Assembly: GCA_002343445.1 (NCBI GenBank)
Contig: DDSP01000069.1
Location: 75,509 to 104,426 of the forward strand
Reading direction: 5' to 3'
Length of the DNA: 28,918 nucleotides
Origin: Chthonomonas sp. UBA2387
GTDB lineage: Bacteria > Armatimonadota > Fimbriimonadia > Fimbriimonadales > Fimbriimonadaceae
In this document: positions 22,111 through 28,918 of the stretch, piece after piece
Layout: every line of letters begins with the position of its first letter
Position numbering within the stretch: the stretch's first letter is position 1
Notes under the pieces: model-generated
What the model was told of the DNA's origin: nothing
Seen by the model: only the letters and a program-made list of their open reading frames with translations
The model's database searches: none
Position numbers and translations under genes: made by a program

Positions 22111-23826
22111 TCACCGCACTGCCGGCGACGGGCTGAGGACGGCCTCACCGACAGCGAACGAGCGGCGAAGGTCAAGCAAGCAAACCCGAGTCCGCATCCC
22201 GACGAAGTCCTCGCCGCGATCCAGCTCCACGTAGTAACCCGAATCCGTCCAGCCGATGATCTTCGACACGTTGTCGAACGCGGAGCGGCGGACGTTGCAC
22301 TCCACCACCTGCGACCGGCGATAGCCCAAGTGCTCGCGGTCGAACTGGTCAATCGTGCCCGTCTTGATTTCGTACTCCTCGTACTCCATGTCGAAGTTCG
22401 CGCGAAGGTAAATGCCACGGCGCAGGTCGTGTTCCAGTTCCTCCACGTTCTCACCATCCGGACCGATGAGCGCCTCGACGACCGCCGGATGGCATTCGAC
22501 GAGGTAGGCGTTCCCGGGCTCGCCGAGCTTGCGCCGCATGTCGCGCTCGATCCAAAGCGAAACCGTCTCCTTGGAAGGAATGCGTCCCCGGCCCTCGCAC
22601 GTCGGGCAGACTTCCATGATCGTCTCGGTGACGGATTCGCCAGTCCGCTTACGTGTGATCTCGATGAGACCCAGCGACGAGATCTTGCCCACGCGCGTCC
22701 GCGCGCCATCGCGGGAAAGCCGGTCGGTGAAGTGCTTGAGCAGCTTCTTGCGGTCTTCGGCAGACTCCATGTCGATGAAGTCGGTGACGATGATGCCACC
22801 CATATCGCGCAAGCGAAGTTGGCGGCAAACCTCGTCGGCAGCCTCCAAATTGGTGCGCAGAATCGTGTCGTTGAGCGACGTCGAGCCCACCTGCTTGCCC
22901 GTGTTGATGTCGATAGCGGTCAAGGCCTCCATCTCGTCGATGACCAGATATACGCCTGACTTCAACCAGACCTTCTTGTCGAGCAGCCGCTCCAACTCCT
23001 TCTCAATGCCGAAGTGGTCGAAGATGGGAGTTTCCTTGTCGTACAGTTGGATGCGCTCGCGCATCTGCGGGGCAACCGCCTGAGCGGCGAGCTGAACCTT
23101 CTCGTACTCGTCGGGATCGTCGATGATCATCTTGTCGATCCCTTCGCTGAAGATGTCGCGGAGCGTGCGGTACAGCAGGGTCTGGTCGCGGTGGACGCAG
23201 GCTGGCGCCTTCTGGCGCTTGGAAGCTCCCAGCACCTGCTGCCACAGTCCTTCAAGAAACTTGACGTCGGCCTTGAGTTCGGCCTCGGTCCGCCCCTCGC
23301 ATTCGGTGCGCATGATCAAGCCGAAGCCCTTGGGCAAGATGCGGTCGCCGATGCGGCGAAGCCGTTCGCGCTCGGAGCGGTCCTCGAGTTTCCGGCTGAC
23401 GCCCACGTGGGCGGATTCCGGCATCAAGACGACATACCGGCCCGGCAAGGCGATACGCGTGGTCACGCGGGCGCCCTTGGTTCCGCGCGGCCCCTTGGTC
23501 ACCTGCACCATGATCTGCTGGCCGGGCTTGAGCAGGTCCTTGATCTTGCGGCGGCGCAGTTCGCTGCGCTTGATCGAGGCTGGACTGTTGTCCCGATCGT
23601 TCTCTTCCGGCAGGATGTCCGCGACGTACAGGAACGCGTTGCGCTCCAAGCCGATGTCCACAAACGCGGCGTCCATGCCCTGAAGCACGTTCTGGACGAC
23701 GCCCTTGAAGATGCTGCCGACCACGCGCTCCTCCCGCTCAACGCGGAATTCCATGAGCTTCTTGTCTTCGAGGAGGGCGATGCGGGTCTCGCGGTTGGTG
23801 CAGTTGACGAGGATTTCGGTGTTCAT
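22111..23826 (-). CDS. rng: Ribonuclease E/G family protein
   Basis: This 571-aa endoribonuclease acts in rRNA maturation and mRNA decay. An S1-type RNA-binding domain covers ~36-125 (VVGSIFKGVVQNVLQGMDAA, then GPRGTKGARVT). The RNase-H-like catalytic part has AIDINTG with Asp306 and VTDFIDM with Asp349, matching E. coli RNase E D303 and D346. The zinc-link CPTC (Cys407, Cys410) is present. A C-terminal beta domain ends the protein, and the long RNase E degradosome scaffold is absent, so it is RNase G-like in length (slightly longer than ~490 aa). The ATG at 23826 gives the standard MNTEILVN start. The frame extends upstream only as antisense to gcvPB. Confidence 0.94.
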   Translation of the reverse strand: MNTEILVNCTNRETRIALLEDKKLMEFRVEREERVVGSIFKGVVQNVLQGMDAAFVDIGLERNAFLYVADILPEENDRDNSPASIKRSELRRRKIKDLLKPGQQIMVQVTKGPRGTKGARVTTRIALPGRYVVLMPESAHVGVSRKLEDRSERERLRRIGDRILPKGFGLIMRTECEGRTEAELKADVKFLEGLWQQVLGASKRQKAPACVHRDQTLLYRTLRDIFSEGIDKMIIDDPDEYEKVQLAAQAVAPQMRERIQLYDKETPIFDHFGIEKELERLLDKKVWLKSGVYLVIDEMEALTAIDINTGKQVGSTSLNDTILRTNLEAADEVCRQLRLRDMGGIIVTDFIDMESAEDRKKLLKHFTDRLSRDGARTRVGKISSLGLIEITRKRTGESVTETIMEVCPTCEGRGRIPSKETVSLWIERDMRRKLGEPGNAYLVECHPAVVEALIGPDGENVEELEHDLRRGIYLRANFDMEYEEYEIKTGTIDQFDREHLGYRRSQVVECNVRRSAFDNVSKIIGWTDSGYYVELDRGEDFVGMRTRVCLLDLRRSFAVGEAVLSPSPAVR

Positions 23827-23916
23827 GCGCAGTAAGCCTTGGGTTCGCGCGGCGTTCGCTTGGTCCGGCCGAGGTCGTTCGTTGGGGGGCCGACGGCGCG
23901 CCTGCTGCGTCTCGCT

Positions 23917-23922
23917 ATTGTA
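23917..23922 (-). promoter_or_regulatory. -10 box (TACAAT) for the ribonuclease gene
   Basis: TACAAT on the minus strand lies about 90 nt before the ATG at 23826. No clear -35 is visible. The GC-rich leader between them could be an RNase E/G autoregulation target, as known for E. coli rne, but this is inference. Confidence 0.4.
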
Positions 23923-23956
23923 CCGGAATGCCCGGTCCGGGCCTGGTTGCATGCGC

Positions 23957-23962
23957 CATAAT
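23957..23962 (+). promoter_or_regulatory. -10 box (CATAAT) for gcvPB
   Basis: CATAAT lies 2 nt before the ATG at 23965 and 11 nt before the ATG at 23974. The 11-nt spacing matches the other genes in this window and favours the second ATG. Confidence 0.45.
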
Positions 23963-23973
23963 CCATGCCGAAG

Positions 23974-25440
23974 ATGCCTCTCCGCCAGGTTCCCGCACCC
24001 CGCCCGATTTTCGAGAAGTCCAGCCCCGGCCGCATCGGGTGCAACCTGCCCGTCGCCGACACGCCCGCCGTGGATATGGGCGCCGTCGTCGGACAGACGC
24101 GCGACGATTTGGGACTGCCCGAAGTCGGTGAACTCGAGGCACTGCGCCACTTCACCAACCTTGCACAGATCAACTACGGCATCGACACCGGCTTCTACCC
24201 TCTGGGTAGTTGCACGATGAAGTACAACCCGCGCATCAACGAGCGAACGGCCGCCTTGCCCGGGTTCGCCGCGCTCCACCCGATGCAGCCTGTCGAGACC
24301 ATCCAAGGCGCTCTGGAGATCCTGCATGGCGTCCAGGAGATGCTCAAGGCGATCACGGGATTCCCCCACATCTCGCTGCAACCCGTCGCAGGCGCGCACG
24401 GCGAAATGACCTGCCTCATGCTGGTCAAGGCGTACCACGAATCGCGCGGCGAGGGTGGAACCCGGCGCGTCGTGTTGGTCCCCGACTCGGCGCACGGCAC
24501 CAACCCCGCGTCGGCGGCGCGATGCGGCTACTCGGTCAAATCCATCCCCACCGACGCCGACGGCAACACGGATTTGGCCGCGCTGGAAAAGGCGCTCGAC
24601 GGCTCGGTGGCCGCCTTCATGGTCACCAACCCCTCGACCCTCGGCTTGTTCGAGCCCAACATCGCCCGAGTCTGCGAACTGGTGCACGCCGCAGGAGGCA
24701 TGGTGTTCTGCGATGGCGCGAACATGAACGCCATGGTGGGCACCACCCGCCCCGGAGACCACGGGTTCGACTGCATGCATCTGAACCTGCACAAGACGTT
24801 CAGCACCCCGCACGGCGGCGGAGGCCCCGGATGCGGCGCGATCGGCGTGGTCGAAGCGCTGGAACCGTTCCTGCCCGTGCCCATCGTCGAAAAGACCTCG
24901 GAGGGCTACCGGCTGGTGGACGACCGGCCCGCGACGATCGGACGCGTGTCGCCCTTCTTCGGCCAGTTCCTGATGGAGGTCCGCGCGTACACCTACCTCC
25001 GCGCCTACGGCAAAGAGCGGATGGCCGACATCTCGCGGCACGCCGTACTCAACGCGAACTACATCATGGCTCGGGTGCGCCACGTGCTTCCCCCCGCGTA
25101 CGACCGACCGTGCATGCACGAGTGCGTCCTCACCGCGAAGCAGTACAAGAAGTTCGGCGTGCGCGCGCTTGACATCAGCAAGCGGCTGATTGACTACGGC
25201 TTCCACCCGCCGACGAACTACTTCCCGCTCATCGTGCCCGAAGCGATCATGATCGAGCCGACCGAGACCGAGTCGAAGGAGACCCTGGACGCGTTCTGCG
25301 ATGCCCTCATCGCCATCTGCAAGGAAGCCGAGGAGAACCCCGACGTCCTCCACGCCGCCCCAACCTCGCAAATCGTGGGCCGCTTGGACGAGACAAAGGC
25401 CGTCAAGGACCTCGACGTCCGCTGGCGCAAGCCCGAGTGA
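23974..25440 (+). CDS. gcvPB: Glycine dehydrogenase (decarboxylating) subunit 2
   Basis: The product is ~488 aa and is the C-terminal half-type subunit of the P-protein of the glycine cleavage system, a PLP enzyme. Visible motifs are INYGIDTGFYPLGSCTMKYNP near residue 70, QPVAGAHGEMTCLM, DSAHGTNPASAA, GANMNAMVG, and the PLP-binding Lys274 in LNLHKTFSTPHGGGGPG. The length and motif order match GcvPB of two-subunit P-proteins, so a separate gcvPA should exist elsewhere. The ATG at 23974 is preferred because the one at 23965 nearly abuts the -10 box, though 23965 (three more residues) cannot be ruled out. It is divergent from the ribonuclease gene. Confidence 0.94.
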   Translation: MPLRQVPAPRPIFEKSSPGRIGCNLPVADTPAVDMGAVVGQTRDDLGLPEVGELEALRHFTNLAQINYGIDTGFYPLGSCTMKYNPRINERTAALPGFAALHPMQPVETIQGALEILHGVQEMLKAITGFPHISLQPVAGAHGEMTCLMLVKAYHESRGEGGTRRVVLVPDSAHGTNPASAARCGYSVKSIPTDADGNTDLAALEKALDGSVAAFMVTNPSTLGLFEPNIARVCELVHAAGGMVFCDGANMNAMVGTTRPGDHGFDCMHLNLHKTFSTPHGGGGPGCGAIGVVEALEPFLPVPIVEKTSEGYRLVDDRPATIGRVSPFFGQFLMEVRAYTYLRAYGKERMADISRHAVLNANYIMARVRHVLPPAYDRPCMHECVLTAKQYKKFGVRALDISKRLIDYGFHPPTNYFPLIVPEAIMIEPTETESKETLDAFCDALIAICKEAEENPDVLHAAPTSQIVGRLDETKAVKDLDVRWRKPE

Positions 25441-25449
25441 CGCGCGGGC

Positions 25450-25791
25450 CTACTTCCGCACCGCGAAGTAGGCCGCCAAAACCAAGAACGCGAACGAAAT
25501 CGCGTGGTTCGTCGTGAGCTTCTCTTTGAACACGATCAGGGCGAACACGGCGAAGCTGCCCACCGAGGTGATCTCCTGGATCACCTTGAGTTGCGTCACG
25601 CTCAGCCCCTCGTAGCCGTACCGCGTCGTCGGCACCAACACGCAGTACTCGATGAGCGCGATGCCCCAGCTCGCCAGAACCGCCGTCCAAATCGGGGCCT
25701 CCTTGAACTTGAGATGGCCGTACCAAGCCACGTTCATGAAGGTGTTCGAAAGGGTGAGGAGAAGGAGCGTGACGCCAGCGCGTGCGAGCAT
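25450..25791 (-). CDS. DUF486 family small membrane protein (DMT-like)
   Basis: This 113-aa protein has four hydrophobic segments and the DUF486 signatures: LSNTFMNVAWYGHLKF near the N-terminus, SWGIALIEYCVLVPTTRYGY, LSVTQLKVIQEITS and FALIVFKEKLTTNHAISF. The family is a relative of drug/metabolite transporters with unknown substrate. The length is typical. The ATG at 25791 gives the expected first helix. A TATACA lies 10 nt upstream as a possible -10. It converges with gcvPB, whose stop is 9 bp away. Confidence 0.88.
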   Translation of the reverse strand: MLARAGVTLLLLTLSNTFMNVAWYGHLKFKEAPIWTAVLASWGIALIEYCVLVPTTRYGYEGLSVTQLKVIQEITSVGSFAVFALIVFKEKLTTNHAISFAFLVLAAYFAVRK

Positions 25792-25807
25792 GATCGCGGC
25801 GTGTATA

Positions 25808-25842
25808 CCCCGACGCCCGGAACTCCGTTCCGAGCGTCGGGG
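25808..25842 (-). terminator. Hairpin terminator after the lipoprotein gene
   Basis: CCCCGACGC-C-CGGAAC pairs with GTTCCG-A-GCGTCGGGG around TCC. The two mismatched bases face each other, giving 15 base pairs. It lies just past the stop codon at 25851 and before the DUF486 promoter region. Confidence 0.75.
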
Positions 25843-25850
25843 TGAGCCGA

Positions 25851-27227
25851 TCAGCGCTCGAGCTTGGCCTGCTTGGCCACTAGAACGCCGTTGTCCAAAG
25901 ATCCTTCGACCTTGACTCGTGTGGCAGACGCCAGACCCGCGAAGAATGCCTCCCGCGAGATGTTGCCGTCCTTGTCGCGGAACCGCGTGGCCGCCGTCGT
26001 GCGGACGGGCATGGGGTTCGTGGGCGGGATGAAGCCCTCGTATTCGGCCACGTTGATCGAGAACGTCCCTTCGCTGACCGCGATGTTGAGGGCCGTTCCC
26101 TTGATCTCGACGAACCGACCGCCGGGACCGCCGTGTCCCTCGTCTTCGAACTTGCACTTGGTCGCGGCGAGCGTGTTGGTCGCGGCATCGAAACGCCCTT
26201 CGACCTCGACGAGCGGCACCGAACCCAGGCCCGCGAAGAACTCCTCGGCCGTGATCCGCACGCCGCCATCGGTCATGAACACGGTGGATGCACTCGTTTG
26301 CACCCGCACGGACGTGATCGGGGGGACAAATCCAGCGCACGTGCGGAGTTCGACCGTGAAGGCGCCGGCACTCGGGTCGATCGCGGAGGGCGCACCTTTC
26401 AACCCGTGGGGGTCATCGCCCGAACTCGGTCCGTTGTGAACCTTGACCTCGGTGGCGGCGAGAGCGTTCAAGGCGGTGGAGAACGCGCCGCGAACCTCGA
26501 CGCGGGCGCCATTGGTCAACGTGGCGTTCGGCTGGCCGTTCGAATTGTAGATGCGGGTCGAGGCATCGCAGACGACGCCGAACGCGCCGCTGGGCCGGCT
26601 CAAGGTGAACCTGAAGTTGGGCGACTCGCCCGTCAGACCCGAAATGGTCCCGTGATAGTCCTCGAACTCGTGGCGATTGGGGTCGCCGGAAGGCCTTGGA
26701 CCCAACTGGCCGCTCGGGTGAAGCCTCGCACCGTCATCCGTCCAACGCGCCAGGGCAAGGTCGAGGCTCATGCCCTGCGGCCCCGGCCGAACGGCGGAGC
26801 CGAAGGTGATGGAAAGGGCGGGCTCGGCGAGCGTCCTCGCTTGCGACGCGTTGCCGCCGGTAGGCACGACGGTCGCTGCGGCGTTCATGTGGATGAGCGC
26901 GCCCGTGTAGTCCTTAGCCTGAACTCGGGCGTTGGAGAGGTAGCGGAACCTTGCGCCAGAGGCATCGGCCAAAGTCGCGGCGTCCACTTGTTCGCCGCCC
27001 GCAGGGGCAAACACCGTGGTCGTCGAGCCGTCGGCGCTCACCAATTCGATGCGCTCGATGCCAAGCCAGAGGTGGTCGTAGGCGCCGGGCGAACCGGCGG
27101 TCAGGAAAAGGGGCAGATTGGCTTCGGGGGTCGGGCCCGAACCGGAAGAGGCGCCGCCGCCCCCTCCGCAACCGGCAAGCGTCAGTGCCGCCAAGGCGGC
27201 GAGCGGAAGCGTGCAACGTACGTTCAT
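25851..27227 (-). CDS. Lipoprotein with DUF5666-like repeats
   Basis: This 458-aa protein has a lipoprotein signal peptide ending in the lipobox LAGC (LAALTLAGCGGGGG), so it should be diacylated and then triacylated by Lnt. Residues ~35-170 resemble DUF4382 (YDHLWLGIERIELVSADGS). The rest contains three repeats with a motif like VEVRGAFSTALNALAATEVKV, VEVEGRFDAATNTLAATKCKF and VKVEGSLDNGVLVAKQAKL, typical of the DUF5666 beta-barrel repeat. The last two repeats also share EEFFAGLGS and EAFFAGLAS. The role is unknown, probably envelope-exposed. The ATG at 27227 has GAGGAAA just upstream. A hairpin terminator follows the gene. Confidence 0.85.
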   Translation of the reverse strand: MNVRCTLPLAALAALTLAGCGGGGGASSGSGPTPEANLPLFLTAGSPGAYDHLWLGIERIELVSADGSTTTVFAPAGGEQVDAATLADASGARFRYLSNARVQAKDYTGALIHMNAAATVVPTGGNASQARTLAEPALSITFGSAVRPGPQGMSLDLALARWTDDGARLHPSGQLGPRPSGDPNRHEFEDYHGTISGLTGESPNFRFTLSRPSGAFGVVCDASTRIYNSNGQPNATLTNGARVEVRGAFSTALNALAATEVKVHNGPSSGDDPHGLKGAPSAIDPSAGAFTVELRTCAGFVPPITSVRVQTSASTVFMTDGGVRITAEEFFAGLGSVPLVEVEGRFDAATNTLAATKCKFEDEGHGGPGGRFVEIKGTALNIAVSEGTFSINVAEYEGFIPPTNPMPVRTTAATRFRDKDGNISREAFFAGLASATRVKVEGSLDNGVLVAKQAKLER

Positions 27228-27281
27228 GGTTTCCTCGATCGTAGAGGAGTCCACTGCGGACGAAGGTGATACAGCAACCCG

Positions 27282-27977
27282 TCAAGCCGCCGAACGCCAA
27301 GCGCGCCGCAGGCTCGCTACGACGATGGCCAAACTCAAGATTAGCCACCCGGACGCCCAAACCAACGGGGGGATGCCCGAAAGTCCCGCCAGAATCGCGG
27401 CATCGCTGTGCAAACCCGCCCGCGAAGCCGCATAGAGCGAGGCGAACGCCTCGGCCGAGGTGAGGCACAGTTGCACCCCCAAGAACCGGGCGAGAAACAT
27501 CAGCGCCTGCCCCTTCATCCACTTGGCCGAGGCGAATGCAACCGCCGTCCAGAAAAGTCCCGAAGCCAGCCCGATACCGTCGCCCCGAACCAAGAACAGC
27601 ATCGAAAGCCCGAGCGAGGCGCCCATCGCAAGCAGCGAATGCCGCGCGCCCTTCTCGTTGCCGGTCAACGCGATGAACAGGCCGCCGAGCAGAGCGGTCC
27701 CGACGTAGCCCGAGGACGCCACCAAAAGCGCATTGCCGCCCATGACCGGCGTCTGTCCGCTGCCGTCCCCGTACACGTAAATCGCCTGCGCCAGTCCACC
27801 CGAAGCGAAAGCCGCCGCCGCGTGCCCGAGCTCGTGCAGGTGGGTGTTGAGGTAGATGAGCGGGATCAGGACGAAGCGGAGTGGCTCGACGAACCACGAC
27901 GCCAACGCGACGGCCGAAGCCGCCAGCAACAACGTCTGGTCGGGACGCATCCTAGGCTTGGTTCGGTTCTGGGCCAT
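27282..27977 (-). CDS. M50-type membrane metallopeptidase
   Basis: This 231-aa polytopic protein has the zinc-binding HExxH motif as HELGHA (His48-Glu49-Leu-Gly-His52) inside a hydrophobic region (LIPLIYLNTHLHELGHAAAAF). This matches the M50B-like peptidases related to site-2 proteases. Further membrane helices follow (SSGYVGTALLGGLFIAL, GMPPLVW-like end). A clear NPDG/third-ligand motif is not obvious, so the third zinc ligand is uncertain. The substrate is unknown. The ATG at 27977 overlaps the end of the PAP2 gene by 26 bp, which implies co-transcription. Confidence 0.82.
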   Translation of the reverse strand: MAQNRTKPRMRPDQTLLLAASAVALASWFVEPLRFVLIPLIYLNTHLHELGHAAAAFASGGLAQAIYVYGDGSGQTPVMGGNALLVASSGYVGTALLGGLFIALTGNEKGARHSLLAMGASLGLSMLFLVRGDGIGLASGLFWTAVAFASAKWMKGQALMFLARFLGVQLCLTSAEAFASLYAASRAGLHSDAAILAGLSGIPPLVWASGWLILSLAIVVASLRRAWRSAA

Positions 27978-28527
27978 CGCTCGGTGTTACGCGCCGCGCC
28001 TCGACGCGTTGCGCGATCGCTTTGCCCATATGGACGACGAGGAACCCCGAGAACGTCCCGCAAACCCACCCCAATAGGACTTGCGACGGATAGTGCACAC
28101 CCACGTAGATCCGCGAAAGCCCCGTCAACAAGGCCAAAAGCACCCACGGCAACCCCCACCAACGCATCGTCGCGCACATCACGAACGCAACCGCCGACAT
28201 GTTGGCCGCGTGCGAGGAGGCCGTGCCAAAGCTGGTCAGGGCATCGGTGCGCAGCAGCACGCTCTCCAACTCGACGCACGGACGCAACATCCGAAACGCC
28301 AGCTTGAACGACTCGGAGAACTCGTTCGCGATCGGGAACGCCACGATCGCCATGATCGCAGCGCGGCGCGTGGTCTTCCCAGCGAGCAGCAACAGCACGA
28401 ACACGACGGCGAACGCGATGCGGATCGGCGGCGTCTTGATGCCGTCGCTGAGCAATTTGAACAGGGGTTCGAACCGGTCGGGCCACTGGTTGACCCAGTA
28501 AAATAGCCTCACGTCGAGTTCGCGCAC
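27952..28527 (-). CDS. PAP2 family phosphatase
   Basis: This 191-aa membrane enzyme has the three PAP2 motifs: K75-x6-R82-P83 (KLAFRMLRP), ASSH with His106 in place of PSGH, and SR-x5-H (Ser138, Arg139, His145) in SRIYVGVHYPSQ. The usual final Asp of the third motif is Gln149. Typical members hydrolyse lipid phosphates such as undecaprenyl diphosphate or phosphatidic acid. The Gln could weaken the charge relay to His145. About five membrane helices are visible. The start is GTG at 28527, with CACAAT 5 nt upstream on the minus strand (plus 28533-28538). A GTG five codons later is an alternative. Confidence 0.87.
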   Translation of the reverse strand: MRELDVRLFYWVNQWPDRFEPLFKLLSDGIKTPPIRIAFAVVFVLLLLAGKTTRRAAIMAIVAFPIANEFSESFKLAFRMLRPCVELESVLLRTDALTSFGTASSHAANMSAVAFVMCATMRWWGLPWVLLALLTGLSRIYVGVHYPSQVLLGWVCGTFSGFLVVHMGKAIAQRVEARRVTPSDGPEPNQA

Positions 28528-28532
28528 GGCTC

Positions 28533-28556
28533 ATTGTGGCCGACGCCGCGTAGAAC
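28533..28556. promoter_or_regulatory. Compact divergent promoter region between PAP2 gene and the 28562 gene
   Basis: The 34 bp between the two divergent start codons hold CACAAT on the minus strand (28533-28538) and TAGAAC on the plus strand (28551-28556), each 5 nt from its start codon. Neither has a ribosome site. This fits leaderless transcripts in both directions. Confidence 0.35.
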
Positions 28557-28561
28557 CCACC

Positions 28562-28879
28562 ATGGGCTGGTTTGGAAGAACACTCGCACGCGCCGTTTGG
28601 GCGTGGATGCTCTGGCTGATGCGGCGGCCGCCGATCAAGCGCACGCGGCGCTGGGTGGTCGTTCACGCTCCCCGCCCGATCGCCGAGAGCATCGTCCGCC
28701 AAGACCGCCCTGCCCTGCGCGTGGGCGAGCGCCTGCTGACCGTGGTGTTCAACGTGGTGCTGCTGTCGCTCCTGGTGCAGACCTCGTACGCCGCCATCGT
28801 CCACTTGGCCGACAGCGGCGCACTTGGATCGAATCCGAGCGGCGAGCGCGCCGGGGACTCGGCCAGCCGGCGCGCCTAA
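28562..28879 (+). CDS. Hypothetical small membrane protein, 105 aa
   Basis: I do not recognise this protein. It has an amphipathic, Trp-rich basic N-terminus (MGWFGRTLARAVWAWMLWLM, then RRPPIKRTRRW) and one clear hydrophobic segment near residues 58-75 (ERLLTVVFNVVLLSLLVQTSY). It ends with a polar tail rich in Ser and Gly. The ATG at 28562 is supported only by a -10-like TAGAAC. The divergent position to the PAP2 gene is compatible with a real gene. The last 39 bases of the window after it hold nothing I can identify. Confidence 0.55.
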   Translation: MGWFGRTLARAVWAWMLWLMRRPPIKRTRRWVVVHAPRPIAESIVRQDRPALRVGERLLTVVFNVVLLSLLVQTSYAAIVHLADSGALGSNPSGERAGDSASRRA

Positions 28880-28918
28880 CCTCTTGGCAACGCGTCAGTC
28901 GCCGCTTCTTCCGAACGC

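Noticed and set aside
22111..25371. 1086-codon open frame on the minus strand covering rng and the whole antisense of gcvPB
   Set aside because: Only the part from 23826 down matches the RNase E/G family. The rest is the GC-rich antisense of a clearly recognised glycine dehydrogenase gene.

Overview
The window is GC-rich, densely coding DNA from a bacterium with an outer membrane. Lnt, an MlaE-type permease, a lipoprotein and a PEP-CTERM surface protein point to a diderm. Three copies of a secreted protein with the prepilin start MRRKGFTLIELLVV and a tail of the type FRPDQDLL, together with frequent GTG/TTG starts and start codons lying just downstream of -10 boxes, fit the phylum Armatimonadota (Fimbriimonadia-like). 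That placement is my inference from gene content, not a search result. I see no rRNA, tRNA, CRISPR array, insertion sequence or integrase.

Layout. 1-450 (-) is the start of an acyl-CoA carboxylase beta subunit cut by the window edge. 510-4258 (+) is a compact run: an unknown 306-aa protein, a histidine phosphatase, apolipoprotein N-acyltransferase, and a HEPN/MNT pair, the last four joined by overlapping start/stop codons. 4355-6380 (+) holds a PEP-CTERM protein and an exported transglutaminase-like protein. 6374-12335 (-) holds an MlaE-like permease, a RsgA GTPase fused to an RNHCP domain, a GNAT acetyltransferase, a CheX-like phosphatase, an HDOD protein, thymidine kinase and an FmdB zinc ribbon. 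12450-16971 (+) holds two flotillin-like SPFH proteins in translational overlap, then aroA and cmk.

17058-20585 (+) is a tandem array of three paralogous prepilin-like genes, each with its own promoter region, a leader of about 100 nt and a terminator. 20622-22107 (+) is a short operon of two different ClpS-like adaptors and a hypothetical protein. 22111-23826 (-) is ribonuclease E/G and 23974-25440 (+) is glycine dehydrogenase subunit 2, which diverge from a small shared promoter region. 25450-28527 (-) holds a DUF486 membrane protein, a lipoprotein with DUF5666-like repeats, an M50-type membrane metallopeptidase and a PAP2 phosphatase. 28562-28879 (+) is a small hypothetical membrane protein.

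Most of the region is housekeeping and cell-envelope content. The least ordinary items are the RsgA-RNHCP fusion with a promoter-driven structured leader upstream, the tandem ClpS-like pair with altered N-degron pocket residues, the prepilin triplet with duplicated regulatory units, and a recurrent extended -10 motif placed only 11-12 nt before start codons, which implies very short or absent 5' leaders. I did not find a convincing wholly new system. These are the best leads.
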